A stretch of 43,054 bases of DNA from Sphaerimonospora mesophila NBRC 14179 = JCM 3151 (GTDB taxonomy: Bacteria; Actinomycetota; Actinomycetes; Streptosporangiales; Streptosporangiaceae): assembly GCA_001552515.1 (NCBI GenBank), contig BCRI01000056.1, forward strand, positions 1 to 43,054. Direction: 5' to 3'. The translations under genes were made by a program, and so were the position numbers. Under the pieces are notes generated by a model. That model had not been told where the DNA came from. It was given only the letters and a program-made list of their open reading frames with translations, and did not search any database. Positions 1-7,373 of this stretch are shown in pieces; position 1 is the stretch's first letter, and each line of letters begins with the position of its first letter.

Positions 1-722
1 GCACGCCGTGGAACGCCGGCCTGCTGCGCGCGGCGATCGACGAGTCGCTGGCCACGGTGTCCCTGGTCGGTGCGCCCTCGACCTGGGTGCTGTCCAACCA
101 CGACGTGAAACGGCACGTCACCCGGTACGGCGGGGGCGAGCTCGGCCTGCGCCGCGCCCGCGCGGCCGTGCTGCTGACGCTCGCGCTGCCCGGCTCGGCC
201 TACATCTACCAGGGCGAGGAGCTGGGGCTGCCCGAGGTGCTCGACCTGCCGGAGGAGTATCTGCGCGACCCGCAGCGGCTGCGCGCCCCCGACAGCGGCC
301 GGGACGGCTGCCGGGTGCCGCTGCCGTGGGCCGGGACGGAGCCGCCGTTCGGCTTCGCCCCGCCGGGGGCGCGGGAGAGCTGGCTGCCGATCCCGGAGGA
401 GTGGCGCGCGCTGAGCGTCGAGGCGCAGCTCGCCGACCCCGGCTCGACGCTGCACCTCTACCGGGCGGCGCTGCGGCTGCGCCGTGAACTCCCCGACCTG
501 GGCGACGGCGACCTGCGCTGGCTGGAGTCGCCGTACGGGACGCTGGTGTTCGCCCGGGGCGACGGCTTCACCTGCACGGTCAACCTGAACGACCACGAGG
601 TGGAGCTGCCGGCGCAGGGAGAGCCGCTGCTGGCCGGCGGCGCCTCCCCGGTGGTGCGGGCGGACGGTGGCGGGGTGCGGCTGGCGCCGGACTCGGCCGC
701 GTGGTGGCGGCGGAGCCGCTGA
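1..722 (+). CDS. GH13 alpha-glucosidase, C-terminal part (5' end outside window)
   Basis: The reading frame is open from base 3 and codes for the last 239 residues of a glycoside hydrolase family 13 enzyme, which hydrolyses alpha-glucosidic bonds in malto- or isomalto-oligosaccharides. The segment LSNHDVKRHVTRYGG is the conserved region that holds the transition-state NHD motif, and YIYQGEELGLPEV is the strand and loop that follow it near the end of the catalytic barrel. The remaining ~150 residues form the small C-terminal beta domain. The stop overlaps the start of the LacI regulator by one base, so the two are probably co-transcribed and the enzyme belongs to the regulon of that repressor. 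The catalytic Asp and Glu lie outside the window, so substrate preference cannot be judged. Confidence 0.9.
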   Translation, partial: TPWNAGLLRAAIDESLATVSLVGAPSTWVLSNHDVKRHVTRYGGGELGLRRARAAVLLTLALPGSAYIYQGEELGLPEVLDLPEEYLRDPQRLRAPDSGRDGCRVPLPWAGTEPPFGFAPPGARESWLPIPEEWRALSVEAQLADPGSTLHLYRAALRLRRELPDLGDGDLRWLESPYGTLVFARGDGFTCTVNLNDHEVELPAQGEPLLAGGASPVVRADGGGVRLAPDSAAWWRRSR

Positions 723-1786
723 TGCCGGGCCCTGACGCGGCCGGCGTCCAGCGGCCGGCCGTCGTTCCCCGGCTCGCCGACATCGCCGTGCAGGCCGGGG
801 TGAGCGAGGCGACGGTCAGCCGGGTGCTCAACGCTCGCGGCGGTGTCTCCACCGCCACCCGGCAGACCGTGCTCGCCGCCCTGGACCTGATGGGGTACGA
901 ACGGCCGCAGCCGCTCCGGCGGCGCAGCAACGGGTTGATCGGCCTGGTGACCCCCGAGCTGGACAACCCGATCTTCCCGGCGTTCGCCCAGGCCATCGAC
1001 CAGGCGCTCGCCCAGCACGGATACACCCCGGTGCTCTGCACCCAGATGCCCGGGGGCGTGCCGGAGGACGAGTTCGTCGAGATGCTGCTCGAGCGCGGCG
1101 TGAGCGGAATGGTGTTCGTCTCGGGGTTGCACGCCGACACCACGGCGCGACCGGACCGGTACGCCGGGCTGATCGCCAGGGGTGTGCCGATCGTGTTGAT
1201 GAACGGCTACTCCGCCGGGGTGGCGGCGCCGTTCATCTCGACCGACGACCTGGTCGCGGTGCGCCTGGCCGTACGGCACCTGGCCGACCTCGGGCACGAG
1301 CGGGTGGGGCTGGCGGTCGGCCAGGCGCGGTTCGTGCCCGTGATCAGGAAGATCCGCGGGTTCCGGCAGGCGATGGGGGAACTGCTCGGCGTCGGCGAGG
1401 CCGAAGCCGACACGCTGATCTCCCACTCGCTCTTCTCGGTCGAGGGCGGGCACGCGGCGGCGGTCGACCTGCTGGAGCGCGGCTGCACCGCCATCGTGTG
1501 CGCGGGCGACCTGATGGCGATCGGCGCCATCCAGGCGTGCCGCGACCGGGGGCTGTCCGTGCCCGGTGACGTCTCCGTCATCGGGTACGACGACTCGCTG
1601 CTGATCGCGTACACGGATCCGCCGCTCACGACCGTGCGCCAGCCCGTGCGGGCCATGGCGGCCGCCGCGGTCGACACGCTCCGCGAACTGATGGCGGGAG
1701 CGCCGTCGCGGCACCACGAGCTCGTCTTCAGACCCGAGCTGATCGTGCGACGCTCGACCGGATCGGGTCCCAAGCTCATCAGATAG
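722..1786 (+). CDS. LacI-family transcriptional regulator
   Basis: This 354-residue protein has the standard LacI layout. An N-terminal helix-turn-helix (RLADIAVQAGVSEATVSRVLN, residues about 18-37) is followed by a hinge helix and a periplasmic-binding-protein-like sugar sensor (LIGLVTPELDNPIF onward), ending in the typical DDSLLIAYTDPPLTTVRQP region. I chose the ATG at 722 because GGAG lies 7 bases before it and it overlaps the alpha-glucosidase stop as TGATG. GTG codons at 701 and 704 are in frame alternatives. Next to a GH13 enzyme it most likely represses alpha-glucoside use and is released by a sugar. Proteins of this family bind palindromes with a central CG, and two perfect boxes of that kind occur in this window (3433-3446 and 30796-30809). 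Whether this protein or a separate CebR binds them is unknown. Confidence 0.93.
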   Translation: MPGPDAAGVQRPAVVPRLADIAVQAGVSEATVSRVLNARGGVSTATRQTVLAALDLMGYERPQPLRRRSNGLIGLVTPELDNPIFPAFAQAIDQALAQHGYTPVLCTQMPGGVPEDEFVEMLLERGVSGMVFVSGLHADTTARPDRYAGLIARGVPIVLMNGYSAGVAAPFISTDDLVAVRLAVRHLADLGHERVGLAVGQARFVPVIRKIRGFRQAMGELLGVGEAEADTLISHSLFSVEGGHAAAVDLLERGCTAIVCAGDLMAIGAIQACRDRGLSVPGDVSVIGYDDSLLIAYTDPPLTTVRQPVRAMAAAAVDTLRELMAGAPSRHHELVFRPELIVRRSTGSGPKLIR

Positions 1787-1806
1787 GACCCGACCCGGTC
1801 GGGCGG

Positions 1807-1837
1807 CAGCCGCTCCCGAGGGCGACGGGAGCGGCTG
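1807..1837. terminator. Bidirectional hairpin between convergent genes
   Basis: The arms CAGCCGCTCCC and GGGAGCGGCTG form a perfect 11-bp stem with a 9-base loop. It sits between the LacI gene and the convergent transporter. There is no U-tract, which is usual in high-GC actinomycetes. Confidence 0.75.
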
Positions 1838-1846
1838 GTCTGCTGC

Positions 1847-3136
1847 CTACAGCGTGCGGTCGCCGGTTTCCGGGAGCGCCAGCAGGCACAGCATGCTCAG
1901 CACGGCCATGGCGGACACGTAGCCGCCGACGGCCATCGAGCCCAGGCCCTCCGCCTGCATCGCGGTCGCGACGAGCGGGGGCACCGCACCGCCGAGCACA
2001 CCGCCGAGGCTGTAGGCGATCGAGGCCCCGCTGTAGCGGAGCTCCGTCGGGAACAGCTCCGGCAGGAACGCGCCCATCGGGCCGAAGGCCACGCCCATGA
2101 TGCCGAGGGCGCCGGCCAGGGCCAGGCCGACCAGCGGCACGGACGCCGTGTCCATCAGCGGGAACATCGCCAGCCCCCACACCACGGCGGCACCGGCCCC
2201 GGCGACGAGCGTGCGCTTCCTGCCGAAGCGGTCGGACAGCAACGACGAGGCCATCACGCCGATCGCCATGAAGACCACCCCGACCATGGTGAGGGCCAGC
2301 ATGGTGGTCCGCGGGAGCTTGAGGGTGCCGGTGGCGTAGCTCAGGCAGTACGTCGTCGCGGTGTAGAACAGGGTGTAGCTGATCACCATCGACCCGGCGG
2401 CGAGCAGGACCTGCTTCCACTGCCGGCGCAGCAGCCCGGCCAGGGGTGTCCTGGCCAGCTTCCGCTGCTCCATCGCGGCGAGGAACACGGGGGTCTCGGC
2501 GATCTTCAGGCGGACGTAGAGGCCGAGGAGCACGAGCAGCAGGCTCGCCACGAAGGGCAGGCGCCAGCCCCACTCGTTGAACGCCGTGTCGGTGAGCGTC
2601 GCGCCGAGGAGGAGGAACAGGCCGTTGGCGAAGATGAACCCGACGGCCGGTCCCAGCTGGGGGAACATCGCGTAGAGTCCGCGCTTGCCCGGCGGTGCGT
2701 GCTCGGCGGCCAGGAGTGCGGCGCCGCCCCATTCGCCCCCGAGGCCCACGCCCTGCAGGAAGCGCAGCGCGACCAGGATGACGGCGGCGGAGACGCCCAG
2801 GGTCGCGTATCCGGGCAGCAGCCCGACCGCCACCGTGGACAGGCCCATCAGCAGCAGCGAGGCCACCAGCATCGACTTGCGGCCGATGCGGTCCCCCCAG
2901 TGGCCGAAGATCGCCGAGCCCAGCGGGCGGGAGATGAAGGCGACGGCGAACGTGGAGAACGCCGCCAGCTTGCCGGCGAGGTCGTCCATTTCGGGAAAGA
3001 ACGCGGAGTTCAGCACCAGCGCGGCGGCCGTGCCGTAGATGTAGAAATCGTAGAACTCGATGGCGGTGCCGGTGAAGCTGGCGATAGCCACTCTGGTCCT
3101 GCTCGGCTGTTGGATGTCGGTCACCGCAGTGCTCAT
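1847..3136 (-). CDS. MFS transporter, metabolite:H+ symporter (MHS) family
   Basis: This 429-residue inner-membrane protein should have 12 membrane segments. The N-terminal TGTAIEFYDFYIYG segment and the loop 2-3 motif GHWGDRIGRKSM are typical of the MHS group (ShiA, ProP, KgtP and citrate relatives), which bring organic acids, betaines or shikimate into the cell with protons. The repeated motif SDRFGRKRT lies between segments 8 and 9, and RFLQGVGLGGEWGGA is the conserved segment-4 region. The substrate cannot be read from the sequence. The gene is transcribed alone, towards the LacI gene, and is separated from it by a strong hairpin. Its upstream side is the long intergenic region 3137-3647, shared with the divergent biosynthetic cluster. 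Confidence 0.93.
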   Translation of the reverse strand: MSTAVTDIQQPSRTRVAIASFTGTAIEFYDFYIYGTAAALVLNSAFFPEMDDLAGKLAAFSTFAVAFISRPLGSAIFGHWGDRIGRKSMLVASLLLMGLSTVAVGLLPGYATLGVSAAVILVALRFLQGVGLGGEWGGAALLAAEHAPPGKRGLYAMFPQLGPAVGFIFANGLFLLLGATLTDTAFNEWGWRLPFVASLLLVLLGLYVRLKIAETPVFLAAMEQRKLARTPLAGLLRRQWKQVLLAAGSMVISYTLFYTATTYCLSYATGTLKLPRTTMLALTMVGVVFMAIGVMASSLLSDRFGRKRTLVAGAGAAVVWGLAMFPLMDTASVPLVGLALAGALGIMGVAFGPMGAFLPELFPTELRYSGASIAYSLGGVLGGAVPPLVATAMQAEGLGSMAVGGYVSAMAVLSMLCLLALPETGDRTL

Positions 3137-3396
3137 CAGACCATCCGTCTCATTATGTGAGAAGTCAAGGGCCTCGGGATCGGCGCGCTGACATTAGCAG
3201 ACCGAATTGCGCCGGGGAAGGAGCCGTAAAGGGTCGTCCCGCGAGATCCGCGCGGACCGCTCCCTGATGCGGCGACATATTCCCAGGTCAGGGCGTCGTT
3301 CTTGAAGGTTCGATTGCCGAGTTTCGCTGGTTTCGGAATTCGGATAATTCGACTTTCCTGAGGTCCGAAATGGGGGAAGGCGACCTGATTCGGGTC

Positions 3397-3446
3397 TTGA
3401 CTGCTCTCTCTCGACTGGGGATACTCTGGTGCTGGGAGCGCTCCCA
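3397..3446 (+). promoter_or_regulatory. LacI/CebR-type operator with candidate promoter
   Basis: TGGGAGCGCTCCCA at 3433-3446 is a perfect 14-bp palindrome identical to the consensus box of the cello-oligosaccharide repressor CebR and related actinobacterial LacI proteins. Just upstream on the + strand, TTGACT (3397-3402) and TACTCT (3422-3427) could be -35 and -10 boxes, though their 19-base spacing is longer than ideal. If they are used, the start point would fall inside or at the edge of the palindrome, a position suited to repression. The transcript would read into the ABC-transporter gene through a leader of more than 150 bases. An exact copy of the palindrome lies before the SARP gene at 30796. 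Confidence 0.7.
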
Positions 3447-3578
3447 TCCATATTTGCGCTCTCTGCTTCGCCATGGTCGATGACGCCCATGAAGCAACGG
3501 GGGAAGGCTGCCGGCAGGCATTACACAATCACCGGTGTTAACACGCCGTAAATCCATGCGCGGCCTTGTCTTCGTCCG

Positions 3579-3602
3579 CTGTATCACAGCCTGTATCACA
3601 GC
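3579..3602 (+). repeat. Perfect 12-bp tandem repeat before the cluster
   Basis: CTGTATCACAGC occurs twice in immediate tandem (3579-3590 and 3591-3602). The heptamers GCTGTAT (3578-3584) and CCTGTAT (3590-3596) inside it match the SARP-type heptamers of the peptide locus at 34824-34902, but here they are 12 bp apart rather than 11, and no TANNNT box follows at the right distance. It could be an activator site or a replication-slippage duplication. Confidence 0.6.
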
Positions 3603-3647
3603 TTGGAAAGCGCCGGAGATCCCTGCGCATTGGAAAGGACGTTGCTG

Positions 3648-5576
3648 TTGATATCGCGTCACCATGCCCTGGCCGGGTTCCGTCGGCGTGCCGGGCGATG
3701 GGTGTCCATCCTGCGCCTCCTGCCGTCGGCGGGCCGCGGAGTGCTCGCCGCCGCGCTCATACTCAACCTGCTCATCGGTGCCCTTCCGACGGCCTTCGTC
3801 ATCCTGACCAGCGTGATGCTGAGCCGCCTCCCGGCGGCCGCGCAGTCGTCGGCGCCCGAGTCGATCTCGTCCCTCGCCACCGCGCTCGTGCTGGCCGTGG
3901 CGGCCTTCGTGCTCCAGCAGCTGCTGGTCCCGTTCCAGAGCGCGCTCGGCGAGGTGGTCTCCCGGCGCATCGACGGCGCCGCCATCCAACGCCTGATGAG
4001 CTCGGCGCTGTCGGCTCCGCTGCCCGTCGTCGAGCGGCCGGACGCGCTCGACACGCTGGCCGACGCCCGCGGCGGATTCGACCGGACCCTGCCCACGCCC
4101 GGTGACGCGGCGTCCGGGGCGCTCGGCCTGATCGCGAGGTACGGCCAGCTCGTCGGCGCGGTCGTCGTCCTGGGGGTCGTGCTGAATCCGCTGGTCGCGC
4201 TGCTCGTCGGAGCGGTGGCGTTGACGATCAGGTTCGGGCAGCGCGGCTCGCTGGGCCGGTTCGCCGCCCTGTGGAAGTCCCTGGCCTCCGAACGCCGCCG
4301 GGTCACCTATCTGCGAACGCTGGCGTCGGGCACGACGGCGGCCAAGGAGATCCGCGTCCTCGGCCTGCTGCCCTGGCTGAAGGAGCGGCACACCGCCGAC
4401 AGCATGAGCTACCTGGCCCCGCTGTGGTCGGGCCGCCGGCGCATCCTCGGCCCGCCGTTCGTGGGCTACGCGGCGGCCGGCCTGGTGGGCGGCGCGATCG
4501 CGCTCGCCGCCCTGTCCGGCGCCGCGACCGACGGATCGCTGAGCCTCCTCGCGCTGTCGCTCGCCATCCAGACCATCCTCATCCCGATGCGGTTCGGGGT
4601 GTTCTTCCCCGAGAGCGACGTGCAGACGCAGTACGGCATGCAGGCGCAGGACGCCATGAACGCCTTCGCCGAGACGGCGGCGGGGACGGCGCAAAGGACG
4701 GACCCGATCGCGGGAGCCGCGATCACGGGAACGGCCGCGGCGGACGGAACCGGGCCGGGCCCGGAGGAGGGGGCGCCGCGCGGCTCGATCCGTTTCGAGA
4801 ACGTGTCCTTCGCCTACGAGGGCTCCGACCGGCTGATCCTCGACGGTCTCGACCTGGAGCTGCCGATCGGTCGCTCGACGGCGATCGTCGGGCTCAACGG
4901 GGCCGGCAAGACCACCATCGTCAAGCTGCTGGCCAAGCTCTACCGGCCGGTCTCCGGCAGGATCACGGTGGACGGCCGCGATCTCGAGACCATCGACGAC
5001 GCCGCCTGGCACCGCCACATGGCGGTGATCTTCCAGGACTACGTGCGATACGAGCTGAGCGCCGCGGACAACGTCGGCATGAGCCGGCCCGATCGGCTGT
5101 CGGACCGTCAGGCGACGGTGTCGGCGGCCGAACGCGCCGGCGCCCTCGAAGTCGTGGCGGCGCTGCCCGACGGATGGGACACCCCGCTGTCCCGGCAATA
5201 CCGCGGCGGCCGCGACCTGTCCGGCGGGCAGTGGCAGCGGATCGCGATCGCGCGTGCGCTGTTCGCCGTCGACGCGGGCGCCTCGGTCCTGGTGCTCGAC
5301 GAACCGACGGCGCAGCTCGACGTCCGTGCGGAGGTCGCCTTCTACGACCGCTTCCTCGCGCTGACCCGCGGGCTGACCAGCGTGCTGATCTCGCACCGGT
5401 TCTCCAGCGTGCGCAGGGCCGACCGGATCGTCGTCATCGAGAGCGGCCGCGTCGCGGAGAGCGGCGGCCACGAGGAGTTGATGGAGCTGGACGGCAAGTA
5501 CGCCAAGCTCTTCAGGATCCAGGCGGAGCGCTTCGCCGCCGCCGACAGCGCCGACCCGGACCAGGACGCGGCATGA
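3648..5576 (+). CDS. ABC transporter, fused permease and ATPase (exporter 1)
   Basis: This half-transporter of about 642 residues has an N-terminal membrane domain (about 300 residues, five or six segments) and a C-terminal nucleotide-binding domain. The latter shows Walker A GLNGAGKTTIVK, Q-loop FQDYVRYELS, signature LSGGQWQR, Walker B VLVLDEPTAQLD and the H-loop LISHRFSS. It is of the peptide or small-molecule exporter type and has no C39 peptidase domain. It overlaps the next ABC gene by ATGA, so the two probably form a heterodimeric exporter for the product of this cluster, which may also give self-protection. The start is uncertain. TTG 3648 has AAAGGA eight bases upstream, whereas the open frame extends back to TTG 3603, which has no ribosome binding site and abuts the tandem repeat. 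GTG 3702 is another option. Confidence 0.9.
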   Translation: MISRHHALAGFRRRAGRWVSILRLLPSAGRGVLAAALILNLLIGALPTAFVILTSVMLSRLPAAAQSSAPESISSLATALVLAVAAFVLQQLLVPFQSALGEVVSRRIDGAAIQRLMSSALSAPLPVVERPDALDTLADARGGFDRTLPTPGDAASGALGLIARYGQLVGAVVVLGVVLNPLVALLVGAVALTIRFGQRGSLGRFAALWKSLASERRRVTYLRTLASGTTAAKEIRVLGLLPWLKERHTADSMSYLAPLWSGRRRILGPPFVGYAAAGLVGGAIALAALSGAATDGSLSLLALSLAIQTILIPMRFGVFFPESDVQTQYGMQAQDAMNAFAETAAGTAQRTDPIAGAAITGTAAADGTGPGPEEGAPRGSIRFENVSFAYEGSDRLILDGLDLELPIGRSTAIVGLNGAGKTTIVKLLAKLYRPVSGRITVDGRDLETIDDAAWHRHMAVIFQDYVRYELSAADNVGMSRPDRLSDRQATVSAAERAGALEVVAALPDGWDTPLSRQYRGGRDLSGGQWQRIAIARALFAVDAGASVLVLDEPTAQLDVRAEVAFYDRFLALTRGLTSVLISHRFSSVRRADRIVVIESGRVAESGGHEELMELDGKYAKLFRIQAERFAAADSADPDQDAA

Positions 5577-7366
5577 GGACCCTGCTACGCGCCATCGCGT
5601 TCCTGCTGCGGCTCGCCGCACGCACCGATCGGTCCCGCCTGACCAAGGCCGCCGTGCTCATGGTCGTGGGCTACTCCGCCACCCCGCTGATCGCGCTCGG
5701 GGTGCGGAACTTCGTCGACGCCTCGATCCGGCTGGAGGCGACCCTCGCGCTGTGGCTCGCACTCGGGATCGCGCTGCTGCTGGTCTTCGAGCTCATGATG
5801 GAGCACTTCGCCCACCTGTCCTACTTCGAGCTGGGCGAGCTGGAGGAGCTCGCGCTCAACGAGGAGATCATCGAGCTCTCCAACGGCTCCAAGGGCCTGG
5901 AGCACTTCGACAGCCCCGAGTTCGCCGACGGGCTGGTGCTGATCCGCGAAGACCTCGCCAAGACGCGGACCGCGTTCACCGCCGTTCTCCAACTCGGCGG
6001 GATAGCCCTGCAGATCGTGCTGACCACCGTCATCCTGGTCGCGCTCAGCCCGTGGCTGCTGCTGCTCCCGCTCGCGGCGGTGCCCCCCGTGCTGCTCGGC
6101 CGGCGGGCGCAGCGGCTGATCGACGCCGCCCAGGAGCGTACGGCGGAGCGGACCCGGCTCAGCCGCCACCTGCTCCAGGTGAGCACGACGCCGGACGCCG
6201 CCAAGGAGGTGCGGCTGTGCGGGGCCGCGCCGGAGCTGATGAAGCGCCAGGCCGAGGCGTGGCGCGAGGTGACCGCCGAGGTGTGGCGGGCCCAGCGCCG
6301 CGGGGCGCTGATCCGGGCGGGTGGCCAGCTGGTGTTCGCCATCGCCTACGGCGTGGCCATCTCGCTGGTCGTCATGCAGGGCGTCGACGGACAGGCGAGC
6401 GTCGGAGACGCCATCTTGGTGATCACCCTGGCGGTCCAGGTCAGCGTCCAGGTGTCCACCGCGCTCGGCCTGCTGACCACGCTGCAGGGCACGGGACGCA
6501 CGGTCGAGCGGCTCGAGGAGCTCAGGCGGCTGGCCATCGGCCGTACGGCGGAGCCCGCGCCGCCGGCCCGGCGGCGGATGCCCGCACGGCTGCGCGAGGG
6601 GATCACCCTCGACGACGTCCGGTTCGCCTATCCGGGCACCGACCGTCTGGTCCTGGACGGGGTGTCCCTGCACATTCCCGCCGGGAAGTCGGTCGCCGTC
6701 GTCGGGGAGAACGGCAGCGGCAAGAGCACGCTCGTCAAGCTCCTGTGCGGGCTCTACCGGCCGACCGGCGGCCGGATCCTCGTCGACTCGCTCGACCTCG
6801 ACGAGGCCGACCTGGCCGAGTGGCGTCTCAGGGTGGCGCCGCTGTTCCAGGACTTCGCCAGGTTCGAGCTGCTGCTGCGGGAGAACGTGGGCGTGGGAGA
6901 CCTGCCGCGGCTGCGGGACGACGAGGCGATCCTCGCCGCGCTGCGCCGGGCCAACGCCTCGCGACTGGCGGACCTGGTGCCCGGCGGGATCTCCGGGCTG
7001 CTGGGCCGGGAGTACGGCGACGGCATGTCGCTGTCGGGCGGGCAGTGGCAGGCCCTGGGCCTGGCCCGCGCCTCGATGCGGCAGCGCCCGCTGCTGCTGG
7101 TGCTGGACGAGCCGGCGGCGGCGCTCGACGCCACGGCGGAACACGAGATCTTCGAGCGCTATCAGGCGACCGCGGCGCAGACCGCCGCGGAGTCCGGCGG
7201 CGTCACCGTCTTCGTCTCGCACCGGTTCTCCACGGTCCGCATGGCGAATCTGATCGTCGTGCTCGACGGCGGCCGGATCGCCGAGTTCGGCGACCACGCC
7301 GCTCTCATGGCCCGCGACGGGGCGTACGCGGAGCTGTTCCGCATGCAGGCACGTGTCTATCAGTGA
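5573..7366 (+). CDS. ABC transporter, fused permease and ATPase (exporter 2)
   Basis: This second half-transporter of 597 residues starts at the ATG that overlaps the stop of the first (ATGA at 5573-5576). The membrane domain fills about the first 310 residues. The ATPase domain has Walker A GENGSGKSTLVK, Q-loop FQDFARFELL, signature LSGGQWQA, Walker B LLLVLDEPAAALD and H-loop FVSHRFST. In the signature region the Arg that commonly follows LSGGQWQ is Ala, a small departure from the partner subunit. The genes are translationally coupled and of similar size, which supports a heterodimeric exporter. The stop lies eight bases before the next gene's ATG. The open frame extends far upstream of 5573, but that part overlaps exporter 1 and is not real coding sequence. 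Confidence 0.92.
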   Translation: MRTLLRAIAFLLRLAARTDRSRLTKAAVLMVVGYSATPLIALGVRNFVDASIRLEATLALWLALGIALLLVFELMMEHFAHLSYFELGELEELALNEEIIELSNGSKGLEHFDSPEFADGLVLIREDLAKTRTAFTAVLQLGGIALQIVLTTVILVALSPWLLLLPLAAVPPVLLGRRAQRLIDAAQERTAERTRLSRHLLQVSTTPDAAKEVRLCGAAPELMKRQAEAWREVTAEVWRAQRRGALIRAGGQLVFAIAYGVAISLVVMQGVDGQASVGDAILVITLAVQVSVQVSTALGLLTTLQGTGRTVERLEELRRLAIGRTAEPAPPARRRMPARLREGITLDDVRFAYPGTDRLVLDGVSLHIPAGKSVAVVGENGSGKSTLVKLLCGLYRPTGGRILVDSLDLDEADLAEWRLRVAPLFQDFARFELLLRENVGVGDLPRLRDDEAILAALRRANASRLADLVPGGISGLLGREYGDGMSLSGGQWQALGLARASMRQRPLLLVLDEPAAALDATAEHEIFERYQATAAQTAAESGGVTVFVSHRFSTVRMANLIVVLDGGRIAEFGDHAALMARDGAYAELFRMQARVYQ

Positions 7367-7373
7367 GGGAGCA

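Larger units (their letters stand above)
3137..3647. other. Long divergent intergenic region before the N-oxidation cluster
   Basis: About 510 bases lie between the MHS gene and the chosen start of the first ABC gene. The region is more AT-rich than the genes on either side. It holds a LacI/CebR-type palindrome (3433-3446) with candidate promoter boxes just upstream, and a perfect 12-base tandem repeat (3579-3602). A 22-codon frame at 3473-3541 has no ribosome binding site, and I do not call it a gene. A CATAAT hexamer on the minus strand (3152-3157) could be the -10 box of the transporter gene; no good -35 was found for it. I see no RNA gene here. Confidence 0.6.

Noticed and set aside
3163-3168. 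TTGACT on the minus strand as -35 box of the MHS transporter
   Set aside because: The only good -10 hexamer (CATAAT at 3152-3157) is just five bases away, so the two cannot act together.
3473-3541. A 22-codon frame after the LacI/CebR-type box that could be a leader peptide
   Set aside because: No ribosome binding site, no codon run or terminator-antiterminator structure to suggest attenuation.
3288-5621. A 777-codon minus-strand frame across exporter 1
   Set aside because: It is a shadow of the ABC gene, whose Walker and signature motifs are intact; the translation is low-complexity.
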